This document shows, piece by piece, positions 1 to 5,744 of a stretch of 5,931 nt of DNA. The stretch spans positions 1 through 5,931 of the forward strand of contig MNYD01000106.1 in assembly GCA_001872925.1 (NCBI GenBank), read 5' to 3'. Both the position numbers and the translations under genes were made by a program. Within the stretch, counting starts at the first letter, position 1. The number at the start of each line of letters is the position of its first letter. This DNA comes from Dehalococcoidia bacterium CG2_30_46_19 (GTDB lineage: Bacteria > Chloroflexota > Dehalococcoidia > GIF9 > AB-539-J10). The notes under the pieces were generated by a model, which made no database searches, was not told where the DNA came from, and saw nothing but the letters and a program-made list of their open reading frames with translations.

Positions 1-1
1 C

Positions 2-115
2 TCCAATAAAATGTGTAAGAATCTAATTGCCATGGTGGAATTTGGTTTACCCCGCCATCCTATGAGATATTCTGAGTATTCTGGCGTTCCTTTAGCAGGC
101 GAGAAGTTAACATAA
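2..115 (+). other. Short open frame at window edge, possible 3' end of an upstream gene
   Basis: The frame is open from the window edge to a TAA at 113-115, encoding 37 residues that include FGLPRHPMRYSEYSG. I recognise no motif in it. It could be the C-terminus of a gene that starts outside the window or simply a chance open frame. The other two forward frames are closed by stops within the first 30 bases. The reverse strand offers only very short frames plus one ATG near position 33 that would run off the edge without a ribosome binding site. The rest of 1-185 is AT-rich promoter-like DNA before yebC. Confidence 0.15.
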
Positions 116-151
116 CGCTTATTTCTTTGCCTTCATAAAGACATTTTTACT

Positions 152-179
152 TTGATTTTGTAACTTATAGTGTTAAAAT
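152..179 (+). promoter_or_regulatory. Candidate extended -10 promoter of yebC-ruvC-ruvA, giving a leaderless start
   Basis: TTGATT at 152-157 is followed after 16 bp by TAAAAT at 174-179, and TG at 171-172 supplies an extended -10 (TGnTAAAAT). If the last base of the -10 is at -7, position +1 is 186, the A of the yebC ATG. No Shine-Dalgarno sequence precedes that ATG, which agrees with a leaderless transcript. This is a pattern-based prediction from a fairly AT-rich stretch, so a chance match is possible. Confidence 0.5.
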
Positions 180-185
180 TTAGCT

Positions 186-938
186 ATGTCGGGGCATTCT
201 AAGTGGTCACAGATTAAGCGGCAAAAGGGAGTGACTGATGCCCGGCGTGGTCAGTTATTTACCAAGCTTACTCGAGAAATCATAGTCGCGGTAAAGCAAG
301 GAGGGGCAAACCAGGAAACTAATTTTCAGTTGCGTCTGGCAGTGCAAAGAGCTCGTGATGGTAACATGCCTTTGGAAAATATCGAGAGGGCAATAAATCG
401 TGTTAGTGGAGGGGGTGAGGCCTCTGAGTTAGCCTCGGTAACGCTTGAAGGCTATGGTCCGAACGGAGTAGCAGTGTTGGTGGAGGTATTGACCGATAAC
501 CGTAAACGGGCTATTCCAGAAGTGCGTCGTCTTTTTACTCGCCATAATAGCAGCCTAGGTGAAAGTGGTTGTGTTTCTTGGCTTTTTGAAAATAAGGGTG
601 TGGTCGTGGTGGAAAGCGGTGGCTCTGAGGCTGAGGAAGTGGCATTAAAAGCTATCGATGCCGGCGCTGAAGATGTTAAGACGGAAAAGGGTTACCTTGA
701 GATACATACTCAACCACAAGATATGGAGAAGGTAAAGGAAGCTATCGGCGAAGGACGACATATAATCTCCGCAGAATTATCCTTAGTGCCCAAAACCACG
801 GTGATGCTTGGTGAAAAGGAGGCAACTCAAACTTTGGCATTTCTTGATGAGTTAGAAGAGCTGGATGATGTACAGCGGGTATCCTCTAACATTGATTTTT
901 CAGATACTACCTTAGAGAAACTACGCTCTCAGAGATAA
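186..938 (+). CDS. yebC: YebC/PmpR/TACO1 family protein
   Basis: This is a 250-residue cytoplasmic protein of the usual family length (about 240-250). The N-terminus MSGHSKWSQIKRQKG is the family signature, which fixes the start codon. It is followed by DARRGQLFTKL (residues 18-28), NMPLENIERAI (60-70), GYGPNGVAV (89-97) and TDNRKR (103-108), all typical of the three-domain YebC fold. Members were first described as DNA-binding transcriptional regulators (PmpR). More recent work on bacterial YebC and mitochondrial TACO1 supports a ribosome-associated role in easing translation of difficult stretches such as polyproline. The sequence alone does not decide between these roles. It stands first in a tight cluster with ruvC 4 nt downstream, a linkage common in many bacteria. 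There is no Shine-Dalgarno sequence, and the predicted transcription start coincides with the ATG. Confidence 0.97.
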   Translation: MSGHSKWSQIKRQKGVTDARRGQLFTKLTREIIVAVKQGGANQETNFQLRLAVQRARDGNMPLENIERAINRVSGGGEASELASVTLEGYGPNGVAVLVEVLTDNRKRAIPEVRRLFTRHNSSLGESGCVSWLFENKGVVVVESGGSEAEEVALKAIDAGAEDVKTEKGYLEIHTQPQDMEKVKEAIGEGRHIISAELSLVPKTTVMLGEKEATQTLAFLDELEELDDVQRVSSNIDFSDTTLEKLRSQR

Positions 939-942
939 ATTA

Positions 943-1437
943 ATGCGCATTCTTGGCATTGACCCCGGGACGGTGAATTTAGGCTATGGAGTGGTAGACG
1001 ATGGCCAGGAGATGCGGATGGTGGATTATGGAGTGCTAAGCCTTTCACGGTATGCTCGTTTGGAGGAAAGATTGCGTTCCATATATGATGGATTATCTCA
1101 AATTGTTGCCAAGCATCATCCCGACGAAGTAGCTATTGAGGAACCCTTCGCTGGGTGTAATATCCATTCAGCACTGGCTATTGGCAGGGCGCAAGCTATA
1201 GCTATTTTGGTGGCTGCCAATCAGCGATTGCCAGTACATTGTTATTCTCCTGCTCAGATAAAGCAGCAAGTGACCAGCTACGGAGGGAGCGATAAAAAAC
1301 AAGTACAGGAAGGGGTGAGAATGCTTCTGGGACTTCAAGAGTCGCCTCAGCCAAGCGATGCCAGTGATGCCTTAGCTGTGGCAATTTGCCATATCCAGCA
1401 AAGTCGCCTTGATAAGTTGCTTGCTAACGAAGGTTGA
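943..1437 (+). CDS. ruvC: Crossover junction endodeoxyribonuclease RuvC
   Basis: RuvC is the Holliday-junction resolvase: as a dimer it cuts two symmetric strands of the four-way junction bound by RuvAB at the end of homologous recombination. The protein is 164 residues (E. coli 173). It begins MRILGIDPG, with the first catalytic aspartate at D7. The other metal ligands are visible as E66 in AIEEPF and D139/D142 in DASDALA. F69 corresponds to the aromatic residue that stacks in the opened junction in E. coli, and K107 and K118 match the basic residues near the active site. All catalytic positions are therefore present and the enzyme should be active. The start ATG lies 4 nt after the yebC stop with only a weak purine-rich AGAGA upstream, suggesting translational coupling. 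The stop is one base before the ruvA ATG. Confidence 0.97.
   Translation: MRILGIDPGTVNLGYGVVDDGQEMRMVDYGVLSLSRYARLEERLRSIYDGLSQIVAKHHPDEVAIEEPFAGCNIHSALAIGRAQAIAILVAANQRLPVHCYSPAQIKQQVTSYGGSDKKQVQEGVRMLLGLQESPQPSDASDALAVAICHIQQSRLDKLLANEG
1429..1433 (+). promoter_or_regulatory. Ribosome binding site that fixes the ruvA start
   Basis: GAAGG lies within the last codons of ruvC, 5 nt before the ATG at 1439. It supports that ATG rather than the in-frame ATG at 1409, which would add ten residues unlike any RuvA N-terminus. Confidence 0.6.
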
Positions 1438-1438
1438 G

Positions 1439-2020
1439 ATGATAGCCACCTTAGAGGGAATACTGGAACACTGTGGTATCGGTTCAGTTGTCATCAAGGT
1501 GGGTGGTGTTGGTATTCAGGTATATGTTCCCAGCTTAACTTTAAGTCGATTAGGAGTTATTGGTGATAAAGTTTCACTTTATACCCACCTCTATGTAAAA
1601 GAGGATAATATCTCCCTCTATGGCTTTGCCTCCAGTGAGGAGGTAGCTCTGTTCAAGAATCTTATCTCTATCTCAGGAATTGGTCCCAGGATAGCATTAG
1701 CATTGCTCTCTAAACTGAGTGCGGAACAACTAGCCACAGCGATTATCAGCGGTAATGTTGCCCTTATCGACCAAGTACCTGGCATCGGCAAAAAGATAGC
1801 AAACCGCCTCGTTGTCGAGCTCAGAGACAAGCTGGAGCGGGAGTGGAAGGAAGCCGCTTTGCCCTTAGCTCCCGAAGATAGCGATGCTATAGCTGCCTTA
1901 ACCAGCCTGGGCTACTCTTTGAGGGAAGTTATTCAGGTTGTTTCCAGCATCCCAAATTCCTCGGAGCTAAGTTTGGAAGAAAAAGTTAAAACAGCACTCC
2001 AGGAATTAGCTAGCAAGTAA
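1439..2020 (+). CDS. ruvA: Holliday junction branch migration complex subunit RuvA
   Basis: RuvA is a tetramer that holds the Holliday junction in a square-planar form and loads the RuvB ATPase rings for branch migration. The protein is 193 residues (E. coli 203) starting MIATLEG, the usual RuvA opening. The N-terminal OB domain (about 1-62) contains VGGVGIQVYVP. E55 and D56 in VKEDN sit at the positions of the E. coli acidic pin that separates strands at the junction centre. Two helix-hairpin-helix motifs follow, ISGIGPRIALALL (78-90) and VPGIGKKIANRLV (113-125). After a short linker, the C-terminal RuvB-binding domain starts around 149 with AIAALTSLGYS. The start is 1 nt after the ruvC stop, so the two are almost certainly coupled. 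ruvB, which often follows ruvA, is absent here and must lie elsewhere. Confidence 0.97.
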   Translation: MIATLEGILEHCGIGSVVIKVGGVGIQVYVPSLTLSRLGVIGDKVSLYTHLYVKEDNISLYGFASSEEVALFKNLISISGIGPRIALALLSKLSAEQLATAIISGNVALIDQVPGIGKKIANRLVVELRDKLEREWKEAALPLAPEDSDAIAALTSLGYSLREVIQVVSSIPNSSELSLEEKVKTALQELASK

Positions 2021-2036
2021 GACAGGGAGTAATCAA

Positions 2037-2072
2037 ATGGAGTTACCCCGAGCAAAATTCAGGTTTGCTTAA
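2037..2072 (+). other. Eleven-codon leader mini-ORF or truncated gene start
   Basis: An ATG at 2037 is preceded by AGGGAG (2024-2029) with an ideal 7-nt spacer, yet the frame ends after 11 codons (MELPRAKFRFA) at TAA 2070-2072. That stop overlaps the Shine-Dalgarno sequence of the next gene. It may be a leader peptide coupled to the accessory gene, the stump of a gene interrupted when the module was inserted, or chance. The 67-nt gap after ruvA holds nothing else that I can identify. Confidence 0.25.
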
Positions 2073-2077
2073 GGAGG
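2071..2077 (+). promoter_or_regulatory. Strong Shine-Dalgarno site of the accessory gene pair
   Basis: AAGGAGG lies 10 nt before the ATG at 2088. It is the closest match to the consensus among the gene starts in this window, in contrast to the weak or missing sites of the housekeeping genes. This fits an imported module carrying its own strong translation signal. Confidence 0.7.
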
Positions 2078-2087
2078 AAGTAAAAGT

Positions 2088-2636
2088 ATGAGGGAAAAAG
2101 GGGAAGTCATTATTATCACAGAAGAAGCCATCGAAATTAAAGGTTCTTTACCTCGTCATGAAATAGTGAGGAAAATTGTGAATACATTTATTGACACTGA
2201 GAGCCAACAGAGAGGAAAAGGAGTAAAATTTCATTACCCCGTGGAGAATTTGTCATCGATTAACAGGCCACTTTTTATTTTCAGGCCAGGAGGTTTAAAT
2301 AAGTGGAACTTTGATTTTAAAGTGGAAGTGCCAGAGGAATTAGGGCTTGGGAGAGGAAGTCATGGGGAAATTGAGGTGGACTTGAGGAATAAGAAGCAGG
2401 AAAATGAACAGAAGTTTAGGAAGTTATTACAGGCTATTACTGAAGTATATGAGTGCTCAGAAAACGATGTTGACCGGCTGCTGGAAAAATATCCTGATTT
2501 ACAAACTTCGTTTCAGACAGGTGCGAAGGTTGAAATTCTTTTGAAAGTGGTGAAGTGGATGTTTATTATGGAAGACATTGTTTATTGGAATTACCAGGGG
2601 CGAGCAATGTTATATAGTGCGTTGAAAGAAGTATAG
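2088..2636 (+). CDS. Unrecognised 182-aa protein coupled to a DNA methyltransferase
   Basis: I do not recognise this protein. It is soluble-looking and charged, with no signal peptide or membrane segment. Visible parts are a beta-rich N-terminal half (VIIITEEAIEIKG at 7-19, PLFIFRPGG at 61-69, FDFKVEVPEE at 75-84), a lysine/glutamate-rich predicted helix around 99-120, and a C-terminal segment with KVEILLKVVKW (147-157) and EDIVYWNYQGR (162-172) that looks like a conserved family core. I see no clear HNH or GIY-YIG motif. D76-F-K78 or E80 might belong to a degenerate PD-(D/E)xK nuclease core, but this is speculative. The stop codon directly abuts the methyltransferase ATG, so the two are co-translated. 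By context it is a candidate cognate restriction endonuclease, a specificity or helper subunit, or a regulator. Base composition is lower in GC than the flanking genes. The coding call is firm; the function is open. Confidence 0.85.
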   Translation: MREKGEVIIITEEAIEIKGSLPRHEIVRKIVNTFIDTESQQRGKGVKFHYPVENLSSINRPLFIFRPGGLNKWNFDFKVEVPEELGLGRGSHGEIEVDLRNKKQENEQKFRKLLQAITEVYECSENDVDRLLEKYPDLQTSFQTGAKVEILLKVVKWMFIMEDIVYWNYQGRAMLYSALKEV

Positions 2637-3512
2637 ATGAACGTTAGAGGCAATATTGAAAAATATTTAAACACAGTCTTCTTAGGGGATGTAATGGATC
2701 TTTTGAAAGAGTTGCCCGATAGGAGCATTGACATGGTTTACGGAGATCCTGATTATAATGTTGGGATAAAATATGGCGATAAATCTTACACTAAAACCTT
2801 TGATGAATATGTTGAGTGGTATATTGAATTAGCAAAGGAATCCCTTAGGGTTTTAAAAGATACAGGGAATATGTTTTTAATAAATTACCCAAAGCAGAAC
2901 GCTTACTTGAGGGTAAAATATTTGGACCAAGCATGCTGCGGGGTTTCTGATTATGTCTGGTTATACAATACCAATGTGGGACATACTCCTAAGCGTTTTA
3001 CCACAGCTCATAGAAGTATCCTGCACTGCCAGAAGTCAAAAAATAGTAAATTTTACAAAGATAATGTTGCCGTTCCTTACAAGAATCCGACAGATAGACG
3101 GATTTTAAGAAACTTGGCAAATGGTTCAAAGGGAAGGATGCCATATGACTGGTTCTACTTTGATTTGGTCAAAAATGTAAGCCGGGAAAAAACATTACAT
3201 GCTTGCCAGATTCCCCAAAAACTTTCCCAGATGTTAATAAAATCTTGTACTATGCCAAACGATGTTGTTTTGATTCTCTTTGGCGGTAGTGGTTCTGAAA
3301 TAGAAGTATGCAAAATTCTCAAGAGATACTATATCTCCGCTGAGATTGACGAAAAATATTATATGATGATTCTTGACAGACTAAAAGAAGGTAAAATTGA
3401 GACGAAGTATAAATTAAGACTGAGAAATTATGAAAAAAGAAATATCGAAGCTCAGTTGATACTTGTTGAACAGCAACAGGAATATTTGGCAAGTGGGCCA
3501 AGCGGGCAATAG
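2637..3512 (+). CDS. Site-specific DNA methyltransferase, beta class (N6-adenine or N4-cytosine)
   Basis: This 291-residue protein has the motif order of beta-class amino-methyltransferases: catalytic motif IV near the N-terminus and the SAM-binding motifs X and I near the C-terminus. The segment FLGDVMDLLKELPDRSIDMV (15-34) leads into DPDYNVG (37-43), equivalent to the DPPY loop of N6_N4_Mtase proteins but with D in place of the second proline. Motif X is recognisable as HACQIPQKLSQMLIKSC, and motif I as FGGSGSE (215-221), where the usual DPFAGSGT reads ILFGGSGS. The EIDEKYY segment that follows is usual after motif I in the family. Residues between about 90 and 185 would hold the target-recognition region, so the recognised site cannot be read. 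The enzyme presumably transfers a methyl group from SAM to an exocyclic amino group in DNA. Its start abuts the stop of the preceding gene with only a weak GAAAGAAG upstream, implying coupling. It may be half of a restriction-modification pair or an orphan epigenetic methylase. GC is low (28-42% in the 60-nt lines I counted). Confidence 0.92.
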   Translation: MNVRGNIEKYLNTVFLGDVMDLLKELPDRSIDMVYGDPDYNVGIKYGDKSYTKTFDEYVEWYIELAKESLRVLKDTGNMFLINYPKQNAYLRVKYLDQACCGVSDYVWLYNTNVGHTPKRFTTAHRSILHCQKSKNSKFYKDNVAVPYKNPTDRRILRNLANGSKGRMPYDWFYFDLVKNVSREKTLHACQIPQKLSQMLIKSCTMPNDVVLILFGGSGSEIEVCKILKRYYISAEIDEKYYMMILDRLKEGKIETKYKLRLRNYEKRNIEAQLILVEQQQEYLASGPSGQ

Positions 3513-3563
3513 GTAATTTAGCCTGGTAATACAAGCCACTAGGTACATCAAGGGTGTCTTTTA

Positions 3564-3569
3564 TTGGAG
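3564..3569 (+). promoter_or_regulatory. Possible uvrB ribosome binding site with long spacer
   Basis: TTGGAG is the only Shine-Dalgarno-like sequence before uvrB, but it lies 13 nt upstream of the ATG at 3583, longer than the usual 5-10. The uvrB frame is closed by TGA at 3574-3576, so no earlier in-frame start is possible nearby. Initiation may be weak. I see no convincing promoter in the 70-nt gap after the methyltransferase. Confidence 0.35.
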
Positions 3570-3582
3570 TAAATGAACTACT

Positions 3583-5577
3583 ATGCCTGAGTTCAAAATC
3601 GTTTCTGACTTTCATCTCACCGGGGACCAGCCACAAGCAGTGGAGAAGTTAGTCCAAGGGTTGGAAAGGGGATATCGCGAGCAGACATTGGTGGGTGTGA
3701 CTGGCAGCGGCAAGACCTTCACCATGGCTAATGTCATTGAGAGAGTACAAAGACCTACACTCGTTCTCTCTCACAACAAGACTTTAGCTGCTCAACTAGC
3801 CACTGAGTTTAGGGAATTCTTCCCTGAGAGTGCCGTAGAATACTTTGTCAGTTATTATGACTACTATCAGCCTGAGGCTTATATCCCCAGCACCGATACT
3901 TATATTGAAAAGGAGACCGATATAAATGAGGAGATCGATAAGATGCGTCATGCTGCAACCAGAGCTCTGTTCGAGCGCCGAGATGTAGTTATCGTGGCTT
4001 CAGTCTCTTGTATTTATAGCTTAGGCGCCCCTGAGGAATATCATAGCTTTGCCCTTACTGTGAAAAAAGGTGGAAGTTATAACCGTGATAAGCTTGTCCG
4101 TCGTTTGGTTGATATGCAGTATGTGAGGGACGATTTTGAGCTTACCAGAGGTAAATTTCGCATCAGGGGTGACACGCTGGAAATCCAGCCAGCTTACGAG
4201 GAAATGGCACTGCGAATTGAGTTCTGGGGAGACGAAATTGACCGTATCGTGGAAATCGACCCGCTTACCGGTGAACTCCTAGCTCAGCCTTCGCAGGTAG
4301 ACATTTACCCTGCCAAGCATTTCGTTACTCCTCATGACAAGTTGATGGCGGCGATTGAGGATATTGGGGAGGAATTAAGGGAAAGGCTTGAGGCGCTGAA
4401 GAGTCAGGGCAAACTTCTTGAGGCTCAAAGGCTTGAAGCTCGCACTAATTACGATATTGAAATGCTTCAAGAGGTGGGCTATTGCACCGGTGTGGAGAAT
4501 TACTCCAGACATCTTCAGCGGCGTGCTCCAGGAAGTACACCCTGGACGTTGCTTGATTATTTTCCCGATGATTATTTGTTGTTTATTGATGAATCCCACA
4601 TGACCTTGCCTCAGATAAGGGGGATGTATCATGGAGATATATCCCGAAAGCAGACCTTGGTTGATTACGGTTTCCGCCTTCCTTCAGCGTTGGATAATCG
4701 CCCATTGAATTTTGACGAATTTCGGAAGCACGTTAACCAGGCCATATACGTCTCGGCTACGCCAGCACAATATGAATATGAGCATAGCCAGCAAGTTGTG
4801 GAGCAATTGATTCGCCCTACAGGTCTACTGGAGCCTAGCGTAGAAATTAAGCCAGCTAAAGGGCAAATCGACGACCTCATCTATCAGATAAGGACGAGGG
4901 TGGATAAAGGCGAACGCTGCCTGGTAACTACTTTGACTAAGAGGATGGCTGAGGAATTGTGTGACTATCTCAGGGAGATGGAGATAAAAACTCATTATCT
5001 TCACTCCGAGATCGAGACCCTGGAGAGGATAGAGATATTGCGTGACCTTCGGCTTGGTGTTTACGATGTCGTGGTGGGCATAAATTTATTACGAGAGGGA
5101 TTGGACTTACCCGAGGTGAGCTTGGTAGCCATACTTGATGCTGATAAGGAGGGTTACTTAAGGTCAAAAGAAGCGCTTATCCAGACCATGGGTAGGGCGG
5201 CGCGGCATGTAAATGCTCATGCGATAATGTATGCTGACTCTATTACCAAGTCTATGCATGAAGCGATAGAAGAAACGCAGCGGCGCCGTCGAATTCAGGA
5301 GGCTTACAATAAAGAACATGACATAACACCACAGGGAATAAAGAAGGCGATTAAGGATATCACTGAGCGGGTTCAGGTAGTAGCGGAGACTCGAACTCCT
5401 TACATAGCTGCCCCTATCTCTGTAGAGGAGATGCATCGCCTCATTAAACAGCTAGAATCTCAAATGAAGAAGGCGGCTAAGAATCTGGAATTTGAGAAGG
5501 CTGCTTTACTCCGCGACCGCATTATTGAATTGAGGAAGGACGAGGAAGCAATCTCGCCCTTCGCTAAAGCAAAATAG
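3583..5577 (+). CDS. uvrB: Excinuclease ABC subunit UvrB
   Basis: UvrB is the damage-verifying helicase-like subunit of nucleotide excision repair. UvrA loads it at lesions, and it then recruits UvrC for incision. The protein is 664 residues (E. coli 673). In order it shows FHLTGDQPQA (10-19), Walker A GVTGSGKT (38-45), the tyrosine-rich beta-hairpin SYYDYYQPEAYIPSTDTY (90-107) that inserts between DNA strands, the DESH helicase motif II (336-339), the motif VI segment QTMGRAAR (534-541), and a C-terminal UVR motif (about 617-651) that contacts UvrC. All key elements are intact. The start MPEFKIVSDF is standard for the family and is the only ATG available in frame. Its last residues, after LRK, include DEEAIS, encoded by DNA identical over 12 bp to the downstream inverted repeat. 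It follows the methyltransferase by 70 nt and may be read from the upstream operon. GC is about 50-55% in the lines I counted. Confidence 0.98.
   Translation: MPEFKIVSDFHLTGDQPQAVEKLVQGLERGYREQTLVGVTGSGKTFTMANVIERVQRPTLVLSHNKTLAAQLATEFREFFPESAVEYFVSYYDYYQPEAYIPSTDTYIEKETDINEEIDKMRHAATRALFERRDVVIVASVSCIYSLGAPEEYHSFALTVKKGGSYNRDKLVRRLVDMQYVRDDFELTRGKFRIRGDTLEIQPAYEEMALRIEFWGDEIDRIVEIDPLTGELLAQPSQVDIYPAKHFVTPHDKLMAAIEDIGEELRERLEALKSQGKLLEAQRLEARTNYDIEMLQEVGYCTGVENYSRHLQRRAPGSTPWTLLDYFPDDYLLFIDESHMTLPQIRGMYHGDISRKQTLVDYGFRLPSALDNRPLNFDEFRKHVNQAIYVSATPAQYEYEHSQQVVEQLIRPTGLLEPSVEIKPAKGQIDDLIYQIRTRVDKGERCLVTTLTKRMAEELCDYLREMEIKTHYLHSEIETLERIEILRDLRLGVYDVVVGINLLREGLDLPEVSLVAILDADKEGYLRSKEALIQTMGRAARHVNAHAIMYADSITKSMHEAIEETQRRRRIQEAYNKEHDITPQGIKKAIKDITERVQVVAETRTPYIAAPISVEEMHRLIKQLESQMKKAAKNLEFEKAALLRDRIIELRKDEEAISPFAKAK
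5545..5556 (+). repeat. Partial copy of the dispersed repeat inside the uvrB 3' end
   Basis: GAAGCAATCTCG here is identical to 5680-5691 in the inverted repeat downstream. It is followed by CCCTTCGCT, which resembles the CCTTCGGCT of the repeat's right arm. It encodes EAIS in UvrB. Related repeats elsewhere, when read in this frame, give a similar DEAIS string. A 12-bp identity between two stretches this short is unlikely by chance, but the copy is too short to be certain. Confidence 0.4.
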
Positions 5578-5602
5578 GCATTTTTGCAGCTTACTCCTGA
5601 TT

Positions 5603-5631
5603 TTGTTGATGTCAGTGAGCGGTGCTATACT
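5603..5631 (+). promoter_or_regulatory. Candidate extended -10 promoter of rph
   Basis: TTGTTG at 5603-5608 is followed after 17 bp by TATACT at 5626-5631, with TG at 5623-5624 forming an extended -10 (TGcTATACT). Transcription would start near 5638, giving rph a leader of about 107 nt that contains the whole inverted repeat. It is the best promoter-like match in the gap after uvrB. Confidence 0.55.
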
Positions 5632-5653
5632 TGATGAGTGAGGCATACCCTTC

Positions 5654-5733
5654 TTGTCATTGCGAGGAGCGTTAGCGACGAAGCAATCTCGTAGCCCCAC
5701 CGAGATTGCCACGCCTTCGGCTCGCAATGACAA
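5654..5733. repeat. 80-bp dispersed inverted repeat (MITE/REP-like)
   Basis: The outer arms TTGTCATTGCGAG (5654-5666) and CTCGCAATGACAA (5721-5733) are perfect 13-bp inverted copies. An inner pair, GCAATCTCG (5683-5691) and CGAGATTGC (5701-5709), is a perfect 9-bp match around a 9-nt loop. The middle parts of the two arms differ in length (16 versus 11 nt) and pair only imperfectly. Elements with this GTCATTGCGAG...GCAATCTC pattern are scattered in many bacterial genomes. No protein is encoded; the open frames across it on the minus strand are by-products of the repeat. I see no target-site duplication. Confidence 0.8.
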
Positions 5734-5744
5734 TAAAGACTGAA

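Noticed and set aside
1409..1438. Upstream in-frame ATG for ruvA, ten residues earlier
   Set aside because: The added residues MISCLLTKVE do not resemble a RuvA N-terminus and overlap ruvC. The ATG at 1439 has a GAAGG site at proper distance and gives the standard MIATLEG start.
3486..3515. TTGGCA with TAGGTA as a possible uvrB promoter
   Set aside because: The -10 match is poor, the element lies within the methyltransferase end, and nothing else supports it.
3573..3590. Five-codon ORF overlapping the uvrB start
   Set aside because: Its distance of 3 nt from TTGGAG is too short for good initiation, and a frame this short is expected by chance.
5569..5587. Possible terminator hairpin after uvrB (GCAAAA with TTTTGC)
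   Set aside because: The stem is only 6 bp, AT-rich, overlaps the uvrB stop, and is not followed by a run of T, so it is not a convincing intrinsic terminator.
5654..5733. CRISPR repeat or attachment site
   Set aside because: There is a single inverted element with unequal arms, no regularly spaced copies or spacers, and no nearby cas or integrase gene.
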